Shown here in pieces: positions 34,074 through 41,417 of a stretch of 57,823 nucleotides of DNA. Position 1 is the stretch's first letter. Each line of letters begins with the position of its first letter. The DNA comes from Aeromicrobium sp. GTDB lineage: Bacteria > Actinomycetota > Actinomycetes > Propionibacteriales > Nocardioidaceae. The DNA lies in assembly GCA_025964895.1 (NCBI GenBank), contig JAOPXY010000103.1, positions 1-57,823 of the forward strand. Direction: 5' to 3'. Under the pieces are notes generated by a model that was given only the letters and a program-made list of their open reading frames with translations, ran no database searches and had not been told where the DNA came from. The position numbers and the translations under genes were made by a program.

Positions 34074-34722
34074 TCAGGCCGCGCCCTTGTCTCTGCCCGC
34101 GGGCAGCCGTGGCCGTCGCCAGCAGGAAGATCGCGAGCAGGTAGAGCGCCATGATCGCGAAGCCCGCCGCGGCCGCGTCCTCGTCGATGCGGCCGGCCTC
34201 GGACAACGCGATGATGCCGTCGGAGACGAGGAACAGCGCTCCGCCGACGCCCGCACGGACGTCGGTCGCCAGCGATGTCGCGGCGGTGCCCACGAGGAGG
34301 GCGGCGTAGACCGGGATGGCGGGCCTCAGGTCCGGCTCGAGCCCGCCCCAGCACCACGCGACCATCGCGATCGCGGCCACGGTGTACGCGACGAGGATCA
34401 GCGGCCGGCCCCTGAGGCGATCGAGCGCGCCGCGTTGGACGAAGAAGGCGATGAATGCGACGTGGGCCACCGCGAAGGCCGCCATGCCGACGATGAACAG
34501 GTCGTCGCCGAGCTCGAGGAACAGGTCGCCGAGGAAGCAGAAGACCAGCGCGAGCACGATGAGGCGTGGCCCCTCCTGCTGCACCACCCAGGCCGCGAGC
34601 AGGGGGGCGAGCAGGCACTTCGTGATGTTGTCCCAGGGGTCGGCGCCGGCACCGTTGAGCGCGAGGTGCACGATCGCGACCGCCCCGAAGGCGATGAGCC
34701 ACGGGCTCCTGATGGCGGTCAT
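34060..34722 (-). CDS. YhhN/TMEM86 family membrane protein, putative lysoplasmalogenase
   Basis: A 220-residue polytopic protein of the YhhN family: about seven or eight hydrophobic helices, with the conserved DPWDNITKCLLAPLLAAWV (~residue 29), FCFLGDLFLELGDDLFIVGMAAFAVAHVAF and LFLVSDGIIAL segments carrying the Asp residues implicated in catalysis. TMEM86 enzymes cleave the vinyl-ether bond of lysoplasmalogens; whether the bacterial members do is less clear. ATG 34722 is used as the first start after the ArsR promoter region. It overlaps the PlsC-like gene. Confidence 0.85.
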   Translation of the reverse strand: MTAIRSPWLIAFGAVAIVHLALNGAGADPWDNITKCLLAPLLAAWVVQQEGPRLIVLALVFCFLGDLFLELGDDLFIVGMAAFAVAHVAFIAFFVQRGALDRLRGRPLILVAYTVAAIAMVAWCWGGLEPDLRPAIPVYAALLVGTAATSLATDVRAGVGGALFLVSDGIIALSEAGRIDEDAAAAGFAIMALYLLAIFLLATATAARGQRQGRGLSVTS

Positions 34723-34745
34723 GACCGTCACCGTACGCGAGGGCC

Positions 34746-34794
34746 TTGACACGGTGGGGATCCTTCGTAATACTTAAGCACATGGTTAAGTATT
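34746..34794 (+). promoter_or_regulatory. Promoter and palindromic operator of the ArsR/SRPBCC operon (leaderless)
   Basis: A perfect -35 TTGACA (34746-34751) is followed after 17 bases by AATACT (34769-34774), which predicts transcription starting at or next to the ATG at 34782. A perfect 9-bp inverted repeat, AATACTTAA (34769-34777) and TTAAGTATT (34786-34794), encloses the start codon in its 8-bp centre. In this GC-rich DNA such an AT-rich palindrome stands out. ArsR-family repressors bind this kind of site, so autorepression by occupying the -10 box and start is likely. Confidence 0.85.
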
Positions 34795-35129
34795 CGGAGC
34801 GTCTCGACGAGATGTTCCACGCGCTCGCGGACGGCACGCGGCGCGCCATGGTCGAACGCCTGGTGCGCAGTCCCGCCTCGGTGAGCGAGCTCGCCCAGCC
34901 GTTCGCGATGTCGATGCCGGCGATCGTCCAGCACCTCCGGGTGCTGGAGGACGCGGGGATCGTGTCGTCGCAGAAGGTCGGGCGGGTGCGCACCGTCCAG
35001 CTCGTCCCGGACGCGCTGGTGGCCGGCGGCGACTGGATCGGGCGGCAGCGACTGCCCGCCGAGCGACAGCTCGACCGTCTGGGAGCCGTCCTGGCCTCGG
35101 CCGACACCACGACAGGAGAACAGACATGA
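34782..35129 (+). CDS. ArsR-family winged-helix repressor (SRPBCC-linked type)
   Basis: A 115-residue ArsR-type regulator. It shows the winged-helix pattern LDEMFHALADGTRRAMVERL, SVSELAQPFAMSMPAIVQHLRVLEDAGIV and KVGRVRTVQLVPDAL. There are no Cys metal ligands, so it is not a metalloid sensor. ATG 34782 is preceded by no ribosome site and lies at the predicted transcription start, so a leaderless message is expected. It overlaps the SRPBCC gene by ATGA. The ArsR-SRPBCC pairing is common in actinobacteria and proteobacteria; the ligand may be bound by the SRPBCC partner, but that is inference. Confidence 0.92.
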   Translation: MVKYSERLDEMFHALADGTRRAMVERLVRSPASVSELAQPFAMSMPAIVQHLRVLEDAGIVSSQKVGRVRTVQLVPDALVAGGDWIGRQRLPAERQLDRLGAVLASADTTTGEQT

Positions 35130-35614
35130 CCGACACCACAACCACCGACACGACGCACACCCAGACCCACGCGACCTTCGTCCTGGAGCGCGACTACGCG
35201 GTACCGCCCGAGCGGGTCTGGGCCGCGTTCGCCGACGCAGAGACCAAGGAGAAGTGGTTCGGCCCGGACGAGATCGCCGATGGGGAGTTCGCCGAAGACT
35301 TCAGGGTCGGCGGCACCGCCGTCAACAACGGGACGATGGAGGGCCGCCGCAGCGAGTTCCGGGCGACGTACACCGACATCGTCGACCTGGAGCGCATCGT
35401 CTACGTCTACGACATGTGGAGCGACGGCGTGCACGCGTCGACGTCGATCACGACCGTCGTGCTGGAGGCCACCGACGCGGGCACGCACCTCACCTTCACC
35501 GAGCAGGGCGTCCACCTCGACGGGGTGCACGGCCCCGGTCCCGAAGCGGCCGCCGGACGCGAGCACGGCACGGGCTGGTTGCTCGACCGCATTCGGGGCG
35601 TCGTCGAGGGGTGA
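35126..35614 (+). CDS. SRPBCC (AHSA1-like) domain protein
   Basis: A 162-residue START/SRPBCC-fold protein of the AHSA1 type with a Thr-rich N-terminus, then FVLERDYAVPPERVWAAFADAETKEKWFGP (residues ~14-43), the diagnostic opening of this family, and FTEQGVHLDG near the end. It probably binds a hydrophobic ligand in a central cavity. It is coupled to the ArsR gene. The stop TGA abuts the minus-strand stop of the diguanylate cyclase, forming TGATCA (35612-35617) with no spacer. Confidence 0.9.
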   Translation: MTDTTTTDTTHTQTHATFVLERDYAVPPERVWAAFADAETKEKWFGPDEIADGEFAEDFRVGGTAVNNGTMEGRRSEFRATYTDIVDLERIVYVYDMWSDGVHASTSITTVVLEATDAGTHLTFTEQGVHLDGVHGPGPEAAAGREHGTGWLLDRIRGVVEG

Positions 35615-36556
35615 TCAGGCGCCGCGGCGCGACTGCTTGGCCGCGTACATGTCGGCGTCGGCCTGGATGAACGCATCGCTCAGGCTCCGCGCGCCCGGGG
35701 CGGTCAGCGAGAAGCCCAGCGATCCGACGACCCCGTGCTCGCGCATGGCGTCGACGAACCGGGTGAAATGCATCGGCAGGTCCGCAGCGGCCACGTTGTT
35801 GCTGAGGATCGCGAACTCGTCGCCGCCGTACCGGGCGACGCGATCGTCGGGCCCGGCCGCCGACAGCAGGGCCAGGGCCGCGCGGCGCAGCAGGTCGTCG
35901 CCGGCGTCGTGCCCGGAGGAGTCGTTGACGACCTTGAGGCCGTCCAGATCCATGACCGCGACTGCGACCGGGTCGCCGAAGGCGTCGACCCGCTCCTGCG
36001 CATCGGCGACCAGCAGGTCCCAGCCGCGCCGGTTGACCAACCCCGTCAGGGCGTCGGTGTTGGCGAGCGCCTCGGCGATCTCGACGGCTCGACGGTCGCG
36101 GTCGATGGCTCTCGACATGACCAGCTGGGTCGACAAGAGCTCGCTCATCAGGCCGATGAGATCCTCGTCCACCGCGGACGGGGTGGACAGCGGCTCGCGT
36201 CCCACGCCGCACAGGACGCCGAACGTCGAGCCGTCGTCATCGGTGATGGGGTACCCCGCGTAGGACCGCACGACACCTGCGTCCGGCAGGTCGGAGTAGT
36301 CGGGGTCGGTCTGCGAGTCGGGGACGACGTGGGACGCGCCGTTGATCATGCGCCGGCAGAACGTGTCGGTCCACTCGTACCGGTCGCCGACGTCGATCAG
36401 GCTCTCGTGGTGGACGTGGACGTGCACCTGCTCGCCGCCGGCGACCCGGGAGACCGACCAGTCCGCGATCGGGGTGTGAGCGTTGAGGTAGTCGACGATG
36501 TGCTGCGCCGAGGCGCTGAAGCGATCCGCTCCGTTGACCTGCTCTCGAGGACTCAC
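35615..36556 (-). CDS. GAF-GGDEF diguanylate cyclase
   Basis: A 313-residue sensor and diguanylate cyclase that would make c-di-GMP from two GTP. A GAF domain (~residues 15-150) is followed by a GGDEF domain with NTDALTGLVNRRGWD (~residue 166) and an intact RYGGDEFAI (GGDEF at 244-248). The product-inhibition I-site RxxD is lost: the four residues at 235-238 read GPDD, so feedback inhibition by that route is unlikely. No transmembrane segment is present, so it is cytosolic. GTG 36556 is used; the ribosome site is weak. An AT-rich stretch before it (36594-36606) may hold its promoter. Confidence 0.9.
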   Translation of the reverse strand: MSPREQVNGADRFSASAQHIVDYLNAHTPIADWSVSRVAGGEQVHVHVHHESLIDVGDRYEWTDTFCRRMINGASHVVPDSQTDPDYSDLPDAGVVRSYAGYPITDDDGSTFGVLCGVGREPLSTPSAVDEDLIGLMSELLSTQLVMSRAIDRDRRAVEIAEALANTDALTGLVNRRGWDLLVADAQERVDAFGDPVAVAVMDLDGLKVVNDSSGHDAGDDLLRRAALALLSAAGPDDRVARYGGDEFAILSNNVAAADLPMHFTRFVDAMREHGVVGSLGFSLTAPGARSLSDAFIQADADMYAAKQSRRGA

Positions 36557-36640
36557 CCGGTCAGTGTGCCGAACGAATGGTCGTCGCGCTCAGTCAATAA
36601 TTTTTCGACCCAGGGGCAGATGGGGGCGGATCAGGGCAGT

Positions 36641-37012
36641 TCACGTCACGAGGCAGAACGGGTGGCCGGCCGGATCGGCGAAGACCTGCCACTCCTCGTC
36701 GCCGGGATCGACGACGTCGGTGAGCCGGCGTGCGCCGATCTCGACGACCCGGTCGGCCGCCGGTGCGAGGTCGTCCACCTCGATGTCGAGGTGGATCTGC
36801 TGCTCGCCGTGGAGGCCCGGCCACGCCGGTGACTCGTACGCATCGACGACCTGGCAGGCGAGCTGGGTGCCGTCCGCGCCCGGCTCGAGGGACCACCAGT
36901 CGTCATCGCGCTGGCGGATCGGCCGGTCGAGCACGGCGGACCAGAACTCGGCGAGCGGACCGGGGTCCGCGCACTCCAGCACGATCGAGCGGAGGGAGCC
37001 GACGGCGCTCAC
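36641..37012 (-). CDS. VOC-family (glyoxalase/bleomycin-resistance fold) protein
   Basis: A 123-residue VOC protein, with LRSIVLECADPGPLAEFWSAVLDRP at the start, IHLDIEVDDLAPAADRVVEIGAR in the second repeat, and the terminal FADPAGHPFCLVT, typical for the actinobacterial 'glyoxalase-like domain' group. GTG 37012 overlaps the stop of the small upstream gene (GTGA). The substrate is unknown; members include metal-dependent isomerases and drug-binding proteins. Confidence 0.88.
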   Translation of the reverse strand: MSAVGSLRSIVLECADPGPLAEFWSAVLDRPIRQRDDDWWSLEPGADGTQLACQVVDAYESPAWPGLHGEQQIHLDIEVDDLAPAADRVVEIGARRLTDVVDPGDEEWQVFADPAGHPFCLVT

Positions 37013-37146
37013 GACGGCTCGTCGATGCCGTCCGCATCGGGGTTGGTGACGCTCGGCTCGAAGGGTTCCGGCTCCGGCGCGTCGTCGGGTGGGGGCACCT
37101 CCCGCTTGCGGGGGACGGTCGTGGGATCGGTCAGTGGTTGGCTCAT
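37009..37146 (-). CDS. Very small Pro/Glu/Asp-rich protein (45 aa)
   Basis: ATG 37146 opens a 45-residue acidic, proline-rich peptide (MSQPLTDPTTVPRKREVPPP start, DADGIDEPS end). It overlaps the VOC gene by GTGA, which supports real translation. No family is recognised and it is likely disordered. It is divergent from another small Pro-rich gene at 37255, with a perfect palindrome between the two. Confidence 0.6.
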   Translation of the reverse strand: MSQPLTDPTTVPRKREVPPPDDAPEPEPFEPSVTNPDADGIDEPS

Positions 37147-37178
37147 CGTGGGCGCGTACCCCGACGGCGCCGGCCCAT

Positions 37179-37200
37179 GCTCCCGCGGCCCCGCGGGAGC
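37179..37200. promoter_or_regulatory. 22-bp perfect palindrome between two divergent micro-genes
   Basis: Arms GCTCCCGCGG and CCGCGGGAGC with a CC centre (37179-37200) lie midway between the divergent starts at 37146 (minus) and 37255 (plus). It could be a shared operator or an RNA hairpin in the leader of either gene. No sequence promoter is clear. Confidence 0.5.
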
Positions 37201-37254
37201 GTAGGGCGGCCCGGTTGCGGGTACCCGGGCAAGCGACACGACGAAGGAGACCGC

Positions 37255-37377
37255 ATGACGACGCAGCCGCACGAGCCCGCCGGAACGCCCCGGCCCGGTG
37301 ATCCGGACGACCACCCCACCGATCCGGCGACCGAGGGCAATCCCGTCACCCCACCGAATCCGGCCGAGGCTCCCTAG
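37255..37377 (+). CDS. Very small Pro/Thr-rich protein (40 aa)
   Basis: ATG 37255 has a strong GAAGGAG ribosome site (37243-37249) five bases upstream, better than most genes in this window. The 40-residue product (MTTQPHEPAGTPRPGDPDDH start) is hydrophilic and dominated by Pro, Thr, Asp and Asn, so it is probably disordered. No homologous family is known to me. It converges on the LCP gene (ends 37399) and is divergent from the similar small gene at 37009-37146. Confidence 0.6.
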   Translation: MTTQPHEPAGTPRPGDPDDHPTDPATEGNPVTPPNPAEAP

Positions 37378-37398
37378 CCCGCAGTCGCCGCTTCGCCG

Positions 37399-38787
37399 TC
37401 AGGTGCAGAGCGAGTCCGCGGCGGTGCGGGACGTGGCCTCGACGGGCTCGGGCTCGACCGGGTCGGTGCCGGCGTCGACCCGGTCGGATCCGAGGATCAG
37501 CCAGACACCCGTGATGTCCTGCTCGACGATCTCGGCGCCGTAGCCGAAGTCGGTGTTGAGCGCCTCCGCCGTGGCCCGCGCCTCCGGCGTGCCGTCGACG
37601 AAGATCCGTGTCTTCTCGGCCGGGTTCTGCGCGTCCTCCAGGCCGCTCACGGTGTAGCCCAGGGCTTGCATCGCGGTCTGCGCCGCTGTCGCCAGGCCGG
37701 GGGTGCGGGCGGCGTTGAGGATCTTGACGACCGCGGACCGGGCGTCGGCGTCCACCTCGGCGGCTTCGTCGTCGGCGCCCGCGACCGGCATCTTCTCGTC
37801 GTTCGCGATGGCCCCGAAGATCGTGTCGGCGTCGTCGGTCTTGACGACCCGGTTGTCGTCCAGGGGATCGGCGCCGTTGGGCATCGTCACGAAGGTGATG
37901 TTCTTGTCGTCGACAGCGCGGGCCCGCTTGGCGAGTCCGGTGAGCTCGCCGATCGATGAGATGCCCTTGTCGACCGTGATCGACTTCGTGAGCGCGTTGA
38001 GGAACTTGAAGAGCCGGTCGGGACGGGTCAGCACGCTGGTGCTGCGCGCCTCGGCGATGATCGACGACATCACGACCTGCTGGTGACCGAGGCGCCCGAT
38101 GTCGCTGCCGTCGCCCACCGCGTGCCGGGTGCGGGCCAGGGCGAGTGCGTCCTTGCCCTTGATCTTCTGCTTGCCGGCCGGCAGGTCGAGCTTCGCCAGA
38201 GGATCGACGAGGGCCTCATCGAGGCACACGTTGACGCCGCCGAGGGCGTTGACCATCGAGGCGAAGCCGTCGAAGTCGAGCTGCACGAAGTGATCGATGC
38301 GGACGTCGCTGATGGTCTCGACCGCGCGCACCGAGCACGCGGGGCCGGCCTCCAGCGCGGAGTTGATCATCAGATGAGTGCCGCCGGCGAAGGAGCCGCT
38401 GCCGGTGTCCTTACAGGCCGGCAGGTCGAGCACCGTGTCGCGCGGGATCTGCACCGCGTCGATGCGGGCGTTGTCCTTCGCGAAGTGCACCAGCATCAGG
38501 GCGTCGGAGCGCTGGCCCTTCTCGCTGCCGTAGCCCTTGGTCTTGAGGTCACGGGAGTCGGAGCCGATGAACAGGATGTTCATGGCACCCTCGGGGGTGT
38601 CGTCCTTGACCACCGAGTCACCGATCTCAGCGGTCTCGATGTTGCCCTGCAGCTTCCACACCGCCGCCGCCGCGCCGACGCCGAGCACCAGGACGAACAC
38701 GAGCATCCCGATCAGCCCGCGCCGGACGATCTTGCGTCGGCGCGTGGGCTCGCGTCGGCGCTTCGGCGCGAGGTCGGGGGTTGTCAC
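37399..38787 (-). CDS. LytR-CpsA-Psr family glycopolymer:peptidoglycan ligase
   Basis: A 462-residue LCP protein that transfers lipid-linked glycopolymers onto peptidoglycan outside the cell. Basic N-terminal cytosolic part (KRRREPTRRRKIVRR), one membrane helix (about residues 25-45), then the LCP domain: MNILFIGSDSRD (~residue 69), QRSDALMLVHF, VQIPRDT with the catalytic-site Arg, and INSALEAGP. A LytR_C-type domain lies at ~330-430 (VVKILNAARTPGLATAAQTAMQALGY). It ends in a short Pro/Glu-rich tail. It fits with the TagF-like and glycosyltransferase genes at 4.6-16.5 kb, which would supply a substrate. Start at ATG 38787. Confidence 0.93.
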   Translation of the reverse strand: MTTPDLAPKRRREPTRRRKIVRRGLIGMLVFVLVLGVGAAAAVWKLQGNIETAEIGDSVVKDDTPEGAMNILFIGSDSRDLKTKGYGSEKGQRSDALMLVHFAKDNARIDAVQIPRDTVLDLPACKDTGSGSFAGGTHLMINSALEAGPACSVRAVETISDVRIDHFVQLDFDGFASMVNALGGVNVCLDEALVDPLAKLDLPAGKQKIKGKDALALARTRHAVGDGSDIGRLGHQQVVMSSIIAEARSTSVLTRPDRLFKFLNALTKSITVDKGISSIGELTGLAKRARAVDDKNITFVTMPNGADPLDDNRVVKTDDADTIFGAIANDEKMPVAGADDEAAEVDADARSAVVKILNAARTPGLATAAQTAMQALGYTVSGLEDAQNPAEKTRIFVDGTPEARATAEALNTDFGYGAEIVEQDITGVWLILGSDRVDAGTDPVEPEPVEATSRTAADSLCT

Positions 38788-38953
38788 GTGGCGTCTCCTG
38801 AGGTGTGGCAGAACTCCCAGAATACGAGCACAACCTGAGCAGAAGATGTGAACGGCGCGTGATGTGCCTTGCAGTGGCCGTATTCGGCCGTGTCACGGGG
38901 TCGTCGCGCCGACCATGCGCAGGGCCCGCCCGGCACGCGGCTGGTCGGAGCCC

Positions 38954-39274
38954 CTACGACGGCGTAGGCAGCTCGCGGTACTGGCCGAGGGTCTGGCCGT
39001 TGCTCTGTCGCAGCACGATCTCGCCGCGCTCCCCGCAGTCGCCGCACCAGTGCGGCAGGACGATGAGGTGGTGACGTCCCGGCTTGGTGCCGTCGGCGAT
39101 CGTCGCGGTCACGACCGAGAGCCCCTCGCCGCCCGCGGCGTGCAGCGGCACGACGTCGGCGCCCGGGTCGATGAGCGAGACCTCGTCGAAGTGCAGGCCG
39201 TCGGCGGACTGGCAGCGGGGGCACCGGACGGGGGTCTGCTTCGTCAGCGAGATGGTGAGGGTCTGGTCAGGCAC
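38954..39274 (-). CDS. Small zinc-ribbon-like protein (CPRC...CGDC)
   Basis: A 106-residue protein with two CxxC pairs: CPRC at residues 18-21 and CGDC at about 77-80, probably a single zinc site. GTG 39274 has an AGGAG ribosome site six bases upstream. The middle reads as beta-strands with an HHLIVLPHWCGDCG segment. I do not recognise a named family. It is monocistronic, between the LCP gene and the XRE-cupin region. Confidence 0.75.
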   Translation of the reverse strand: MPDQTLTISLTKQTPVRCPRCQSADGLHFDEVSLIDPGADVVPLHAAGGEGLSVVTATIADGTKPGRHHLIVLPHWCGDCGERGEIVLRQSNGQTLGQYRELPTPS

Positions 39275-39676
39275 AGGGGGCTCCTGAGGGGTGGTGACCG
39301 TCGAGGGACGGGGGGTCGCAAGGGCCCTCGCAGGCCGATCGCTGATGGAAGGGTTCGATCCAACCTAACGAGCCGTTGTCGCCTGTCAATCGGGGGCCGG
39401 TGTGAGTCATGGTGTCTGCGTTGCTGAAGTGACGGTCTCCCGTGGTGGCCGCGGTCCGGCAGGTGAGCGCTTGCTTGCACTCACCCGAGGGTCAGCTGCC
39501 CGAGGCCTCGCCCTGTGCACCGACGAGCTGCCACGTGCCAAGGACCCTGCCGGGTGGGGAGTTCCCGGTCGTCGGTGACTCCGGCGTCTGATCGGGACCC
39601 GTGATCCAGGACTACTGTTTGGCTTGTCATCGGGCGGCGAACGTCAACGTGTCATCGATTGAGGATGGTGTGAGGC
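39275..39676. other. 402-bp non-coding gap before the XRE-cupin gene
   Basis: No convincing gene is seen here. The left end has the ribosome site of the minus-strand zinc-ribbon gene. The right end, 39601-39676, holds two TGTCATCG copies (39626-39633 and 39650-39657) shortly before the ATG of the regulator gene, which might be an operator or promoter part. The base composition from here to about 42470 is slightly poorer in GC than the neighbours by eye, and the tRNA-Lys gene lies at the far end. No repeat of the tRNA 3' end is seen in this gap. Confidence 0.5.
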
Positions 39677-40267
39677 ATGAGCGAATCCGGCCAGGCGGCG
39701 GGCTCGGCCGAGGATCTCAGCGGCGAGGTCGGCGCCGTCATCCGACGTCATCGAACGGATCGGTCGATGTCGATCGTGGAGCTTGCGCGGAGATCCGGCG
39801 TCTCCGGACCGTTCATCAGCCAGGTCGAGCGTGGACGGTCCTCGATCAGCATCCCCACGCTGTATCGAGTCGCCGAAGCCCTCGGCACGTCCCCGAATCA
39901 ATTGCTTCCGGACCTCTCGAGCCCGGTCTTGGTCACCCGAGCCGGTCATGGTCCTGTCATGTCGTCCACTTCCTCCGCCCGTAGCCAGCGTCCCCGGGTG
40001 CTCTCTCGCCACGGTGACGGAGTCCTGCTGCAGGCCTTTCACTACAGGATCAGCACCGACGACGACGTGCAGGAATGGTTCCAGCATCGTGGCGAGGACT
40101 TCGTCTACGTCATCAGCGGCTCCATCGAGATCGAGTTCCAAGGACGCGAGCCCACCCAGCTGACGGCGGGCGACTCGATGCACCACGACGGTGACTTGCC
40201 GCACCGATGGAGGCTTGTCGGCGACGACTCCGCCGAGGTGATCATCGTGGGCCAGATCGCCACCTAG
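39677..40267 (+). CDS. XRE-family regulator with C-terminal cupin domain
   Basis: A 196-residue two-domain regulator. The N-terminal helix-turn-helix covers about residues 15-75 (SIVELARRSGVSGPFISQVERGRSSISIPTLYRVAEALG). The cupin domain (~100-196) has HRGEDFVYVISGSIEIEF and GDSMHHDGDLPHRWRLVG, with His ligands for metal or small-molecule binding. HTH-cupin proteins of this type control catabolic genes next to them, e.g. PuuR for putrescine. It precedes the oxygenase gene, and a 19-bp palindrome in the gap between the two is a natural target. Confidence 0.92.
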   Translation: MSESGQAAGSAEDLSGEVGAVIRRHRTDRSMSIVELARRSGVSGPFISQVERGRSSISIPTLYRVAEALGTSPNQLLPDLSSPVLVTRAGHGPVMSSTSSARSQRPRVLSRHGDGVLLQAFHYRISTDDDVQEWFQHRGEDFVYVISGSIEIEFQGREPTQLTAGDSMHHDGDLPHRWRLVGDDSAEVIIVGQIAT

Positions 40268-40303
40268 TTGTTTACCGGATCGAAACGAGCGGTAACGGAA
40301 TGG

Positions 40304-40322
40304 TCGTAAGTGTCACTTACGA
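40304..40322 (+). promoter_or_regulatory. 19-bp palindromic operator before the oxygenase gene
   Basis: TCGTAAGTG (40304-40312), a central T, and CACTTACGA (40314-40322) form a perfect odd-length palindrome. It overlaps a -10-like TACGAT at 40318-40323, 33 bases before the ATG at 40356. A second, weaker pair TTACCG/CGGTAA (40272-40277 and 40290-40295) lies just upstream. The most likely binder is the XRE-cupin regulator encoded immediately upstream; repression by blocking the -10 box is inferred. Confidence 0.72.
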
Positions 40323-40355
40323 TTGAGTCTCCACCTGATGGTCCAAGGAGATTCG

Positions 40356-41417
40356 ATGATCAACAGCACGCCCCGGCGCTTCGCCGTCCCCATCGTTGAT
40401 GTCTCGCCCTACGTCCTTGGGGGCGATCCGGCAGACCGAGCCCGTGTTTCGCAGGAGATCGACGATGCGTGCAGGGAGGTGGGCTTCATCCAGATCGTCG
40501 GTCATGGCGTCGCCGCGGACACGCTCGACGGTCTCGCTTCGGCGATGGACGACTTCTTCAGCCTCAAGGCCGACGTCAAGCGTGCGTACCAGGCCGACCC
40601 CTCGGTCAACCGAGGGTACGCTCCGCCCCGCTCGGAGTCGTTGAGCCTGAGTCTCGGCATCGAGTCCAGCACCCGGATGAACGACTTCTTCGAGGCGTTC
40701 AACGTGGGCGCCGGCGCCAGCGACTTCCCCGGACTGGACCTGCCCGACACGGACTACCCCGAGAACCTCTGGCCGGTAGAGGTCGAGACGTTCCGGTCGC
40801 GCGTGCAGTCGTACGTCGACGAGGCCGCGCGCGTCGCCAGGACACTGACCACCATCTTCGCGGACGCCCTCGGGCTGCCTGGCGGATACTTCGATGCGTT
40901 CACCGATCATTCGATCGACGTCCTGCGCATGAACAACTACGCCCTCCCAGAGGGCCTCGTCGTCGGTGACGGCGACCTACTCGGCATGGGAGAGCACACG
41001 GACTACGGCATCGTGACGGTCCTGTGGGCCGACCAGGTTGCCGGACTTCAGGTACTCGGGGCGGACTCCGTCTGGCATGACGTGAGCCCGGCAGACGGAG
41101 CCCTCCTGGTGAACCTTGGAGACCTCATGGCGCGATGGACCAACGAACGATGGATGTCGACTCTGCATCGTGTCAAGCCACCGGTGGTCGACGGGACCGT
41201 GCGGCGCCGCCGCTCGGCGGCCTTCTTCCACGACGGCAACGTCGATGCCATCATCGCGACCCTGCCGACCTGCATCGACGAGGAGACGCCCATGCGGTAC
41301 GAACCCATCACGGTCGAGCAACACATTCGCGCCAAGCTTGCCGGCTCGCGTGCAGGCAGGTCGAACACCAGCGCCACGCGCGAAGCCGCCCGTGTCCTTG
41401 CCGCGCAGGACGCGTGA
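40356..41417 (+). CDS. 2-oxoglutarate/Fe(II)-dependent oxygenase, isopenicillin N synthase family
   Basis: A 353-residue non-haem iron oxygenase. The N-terminal DIOX part (AVPIVDVSPYVLGGDP, then DACREVGFIQIVGHGV) and the jelly-roll core with iron ligands His214 and Asp216 (GEHTDYG) and His271 (TLHRVKPP) are intact. RRRSAAFF supplies the RxS motif that binds 2-oxoglutarate. Start ATG 40356 has an AAGGAG ribosome site. The stop overlaps the adenosine deaminase start (TGATG). In this operon a purine or nucleoside derivative is the likely substrate, for instance an N6-substituted adenine, but that is inference. Cytosolic. Confidence 0.9.
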   Translation: MINSTPRRFAVPIVDVSPYVLGGDPADRARVSQEIDDACREVGFIQIVGHGVAADTLDGLASAMDDFFSLKADVKRAYQADPSVNRGYAPPRSESLSLSLGIESSTRMNDFFEAFNVGAGASDFPGLDLPDTDYPENLWPVEVETFRSRVQSYVDEAARVARTLTTIFADALGLPGGYFDAFTDHSIDVLRMNNYALPEGLVVGDGDLLGMGEHTDYGIVTVLWADQVAGLQVLGADSVWHDVSPADGALLVNLGDLMARWTNERWMSTLHRVKPPVVDGTVRRRRSAAFFHDGNVDAIIATLPTCIDEETPMRYEPITVEQHIRAKLAGSRAGRSNTSATREAARVLAAQDA

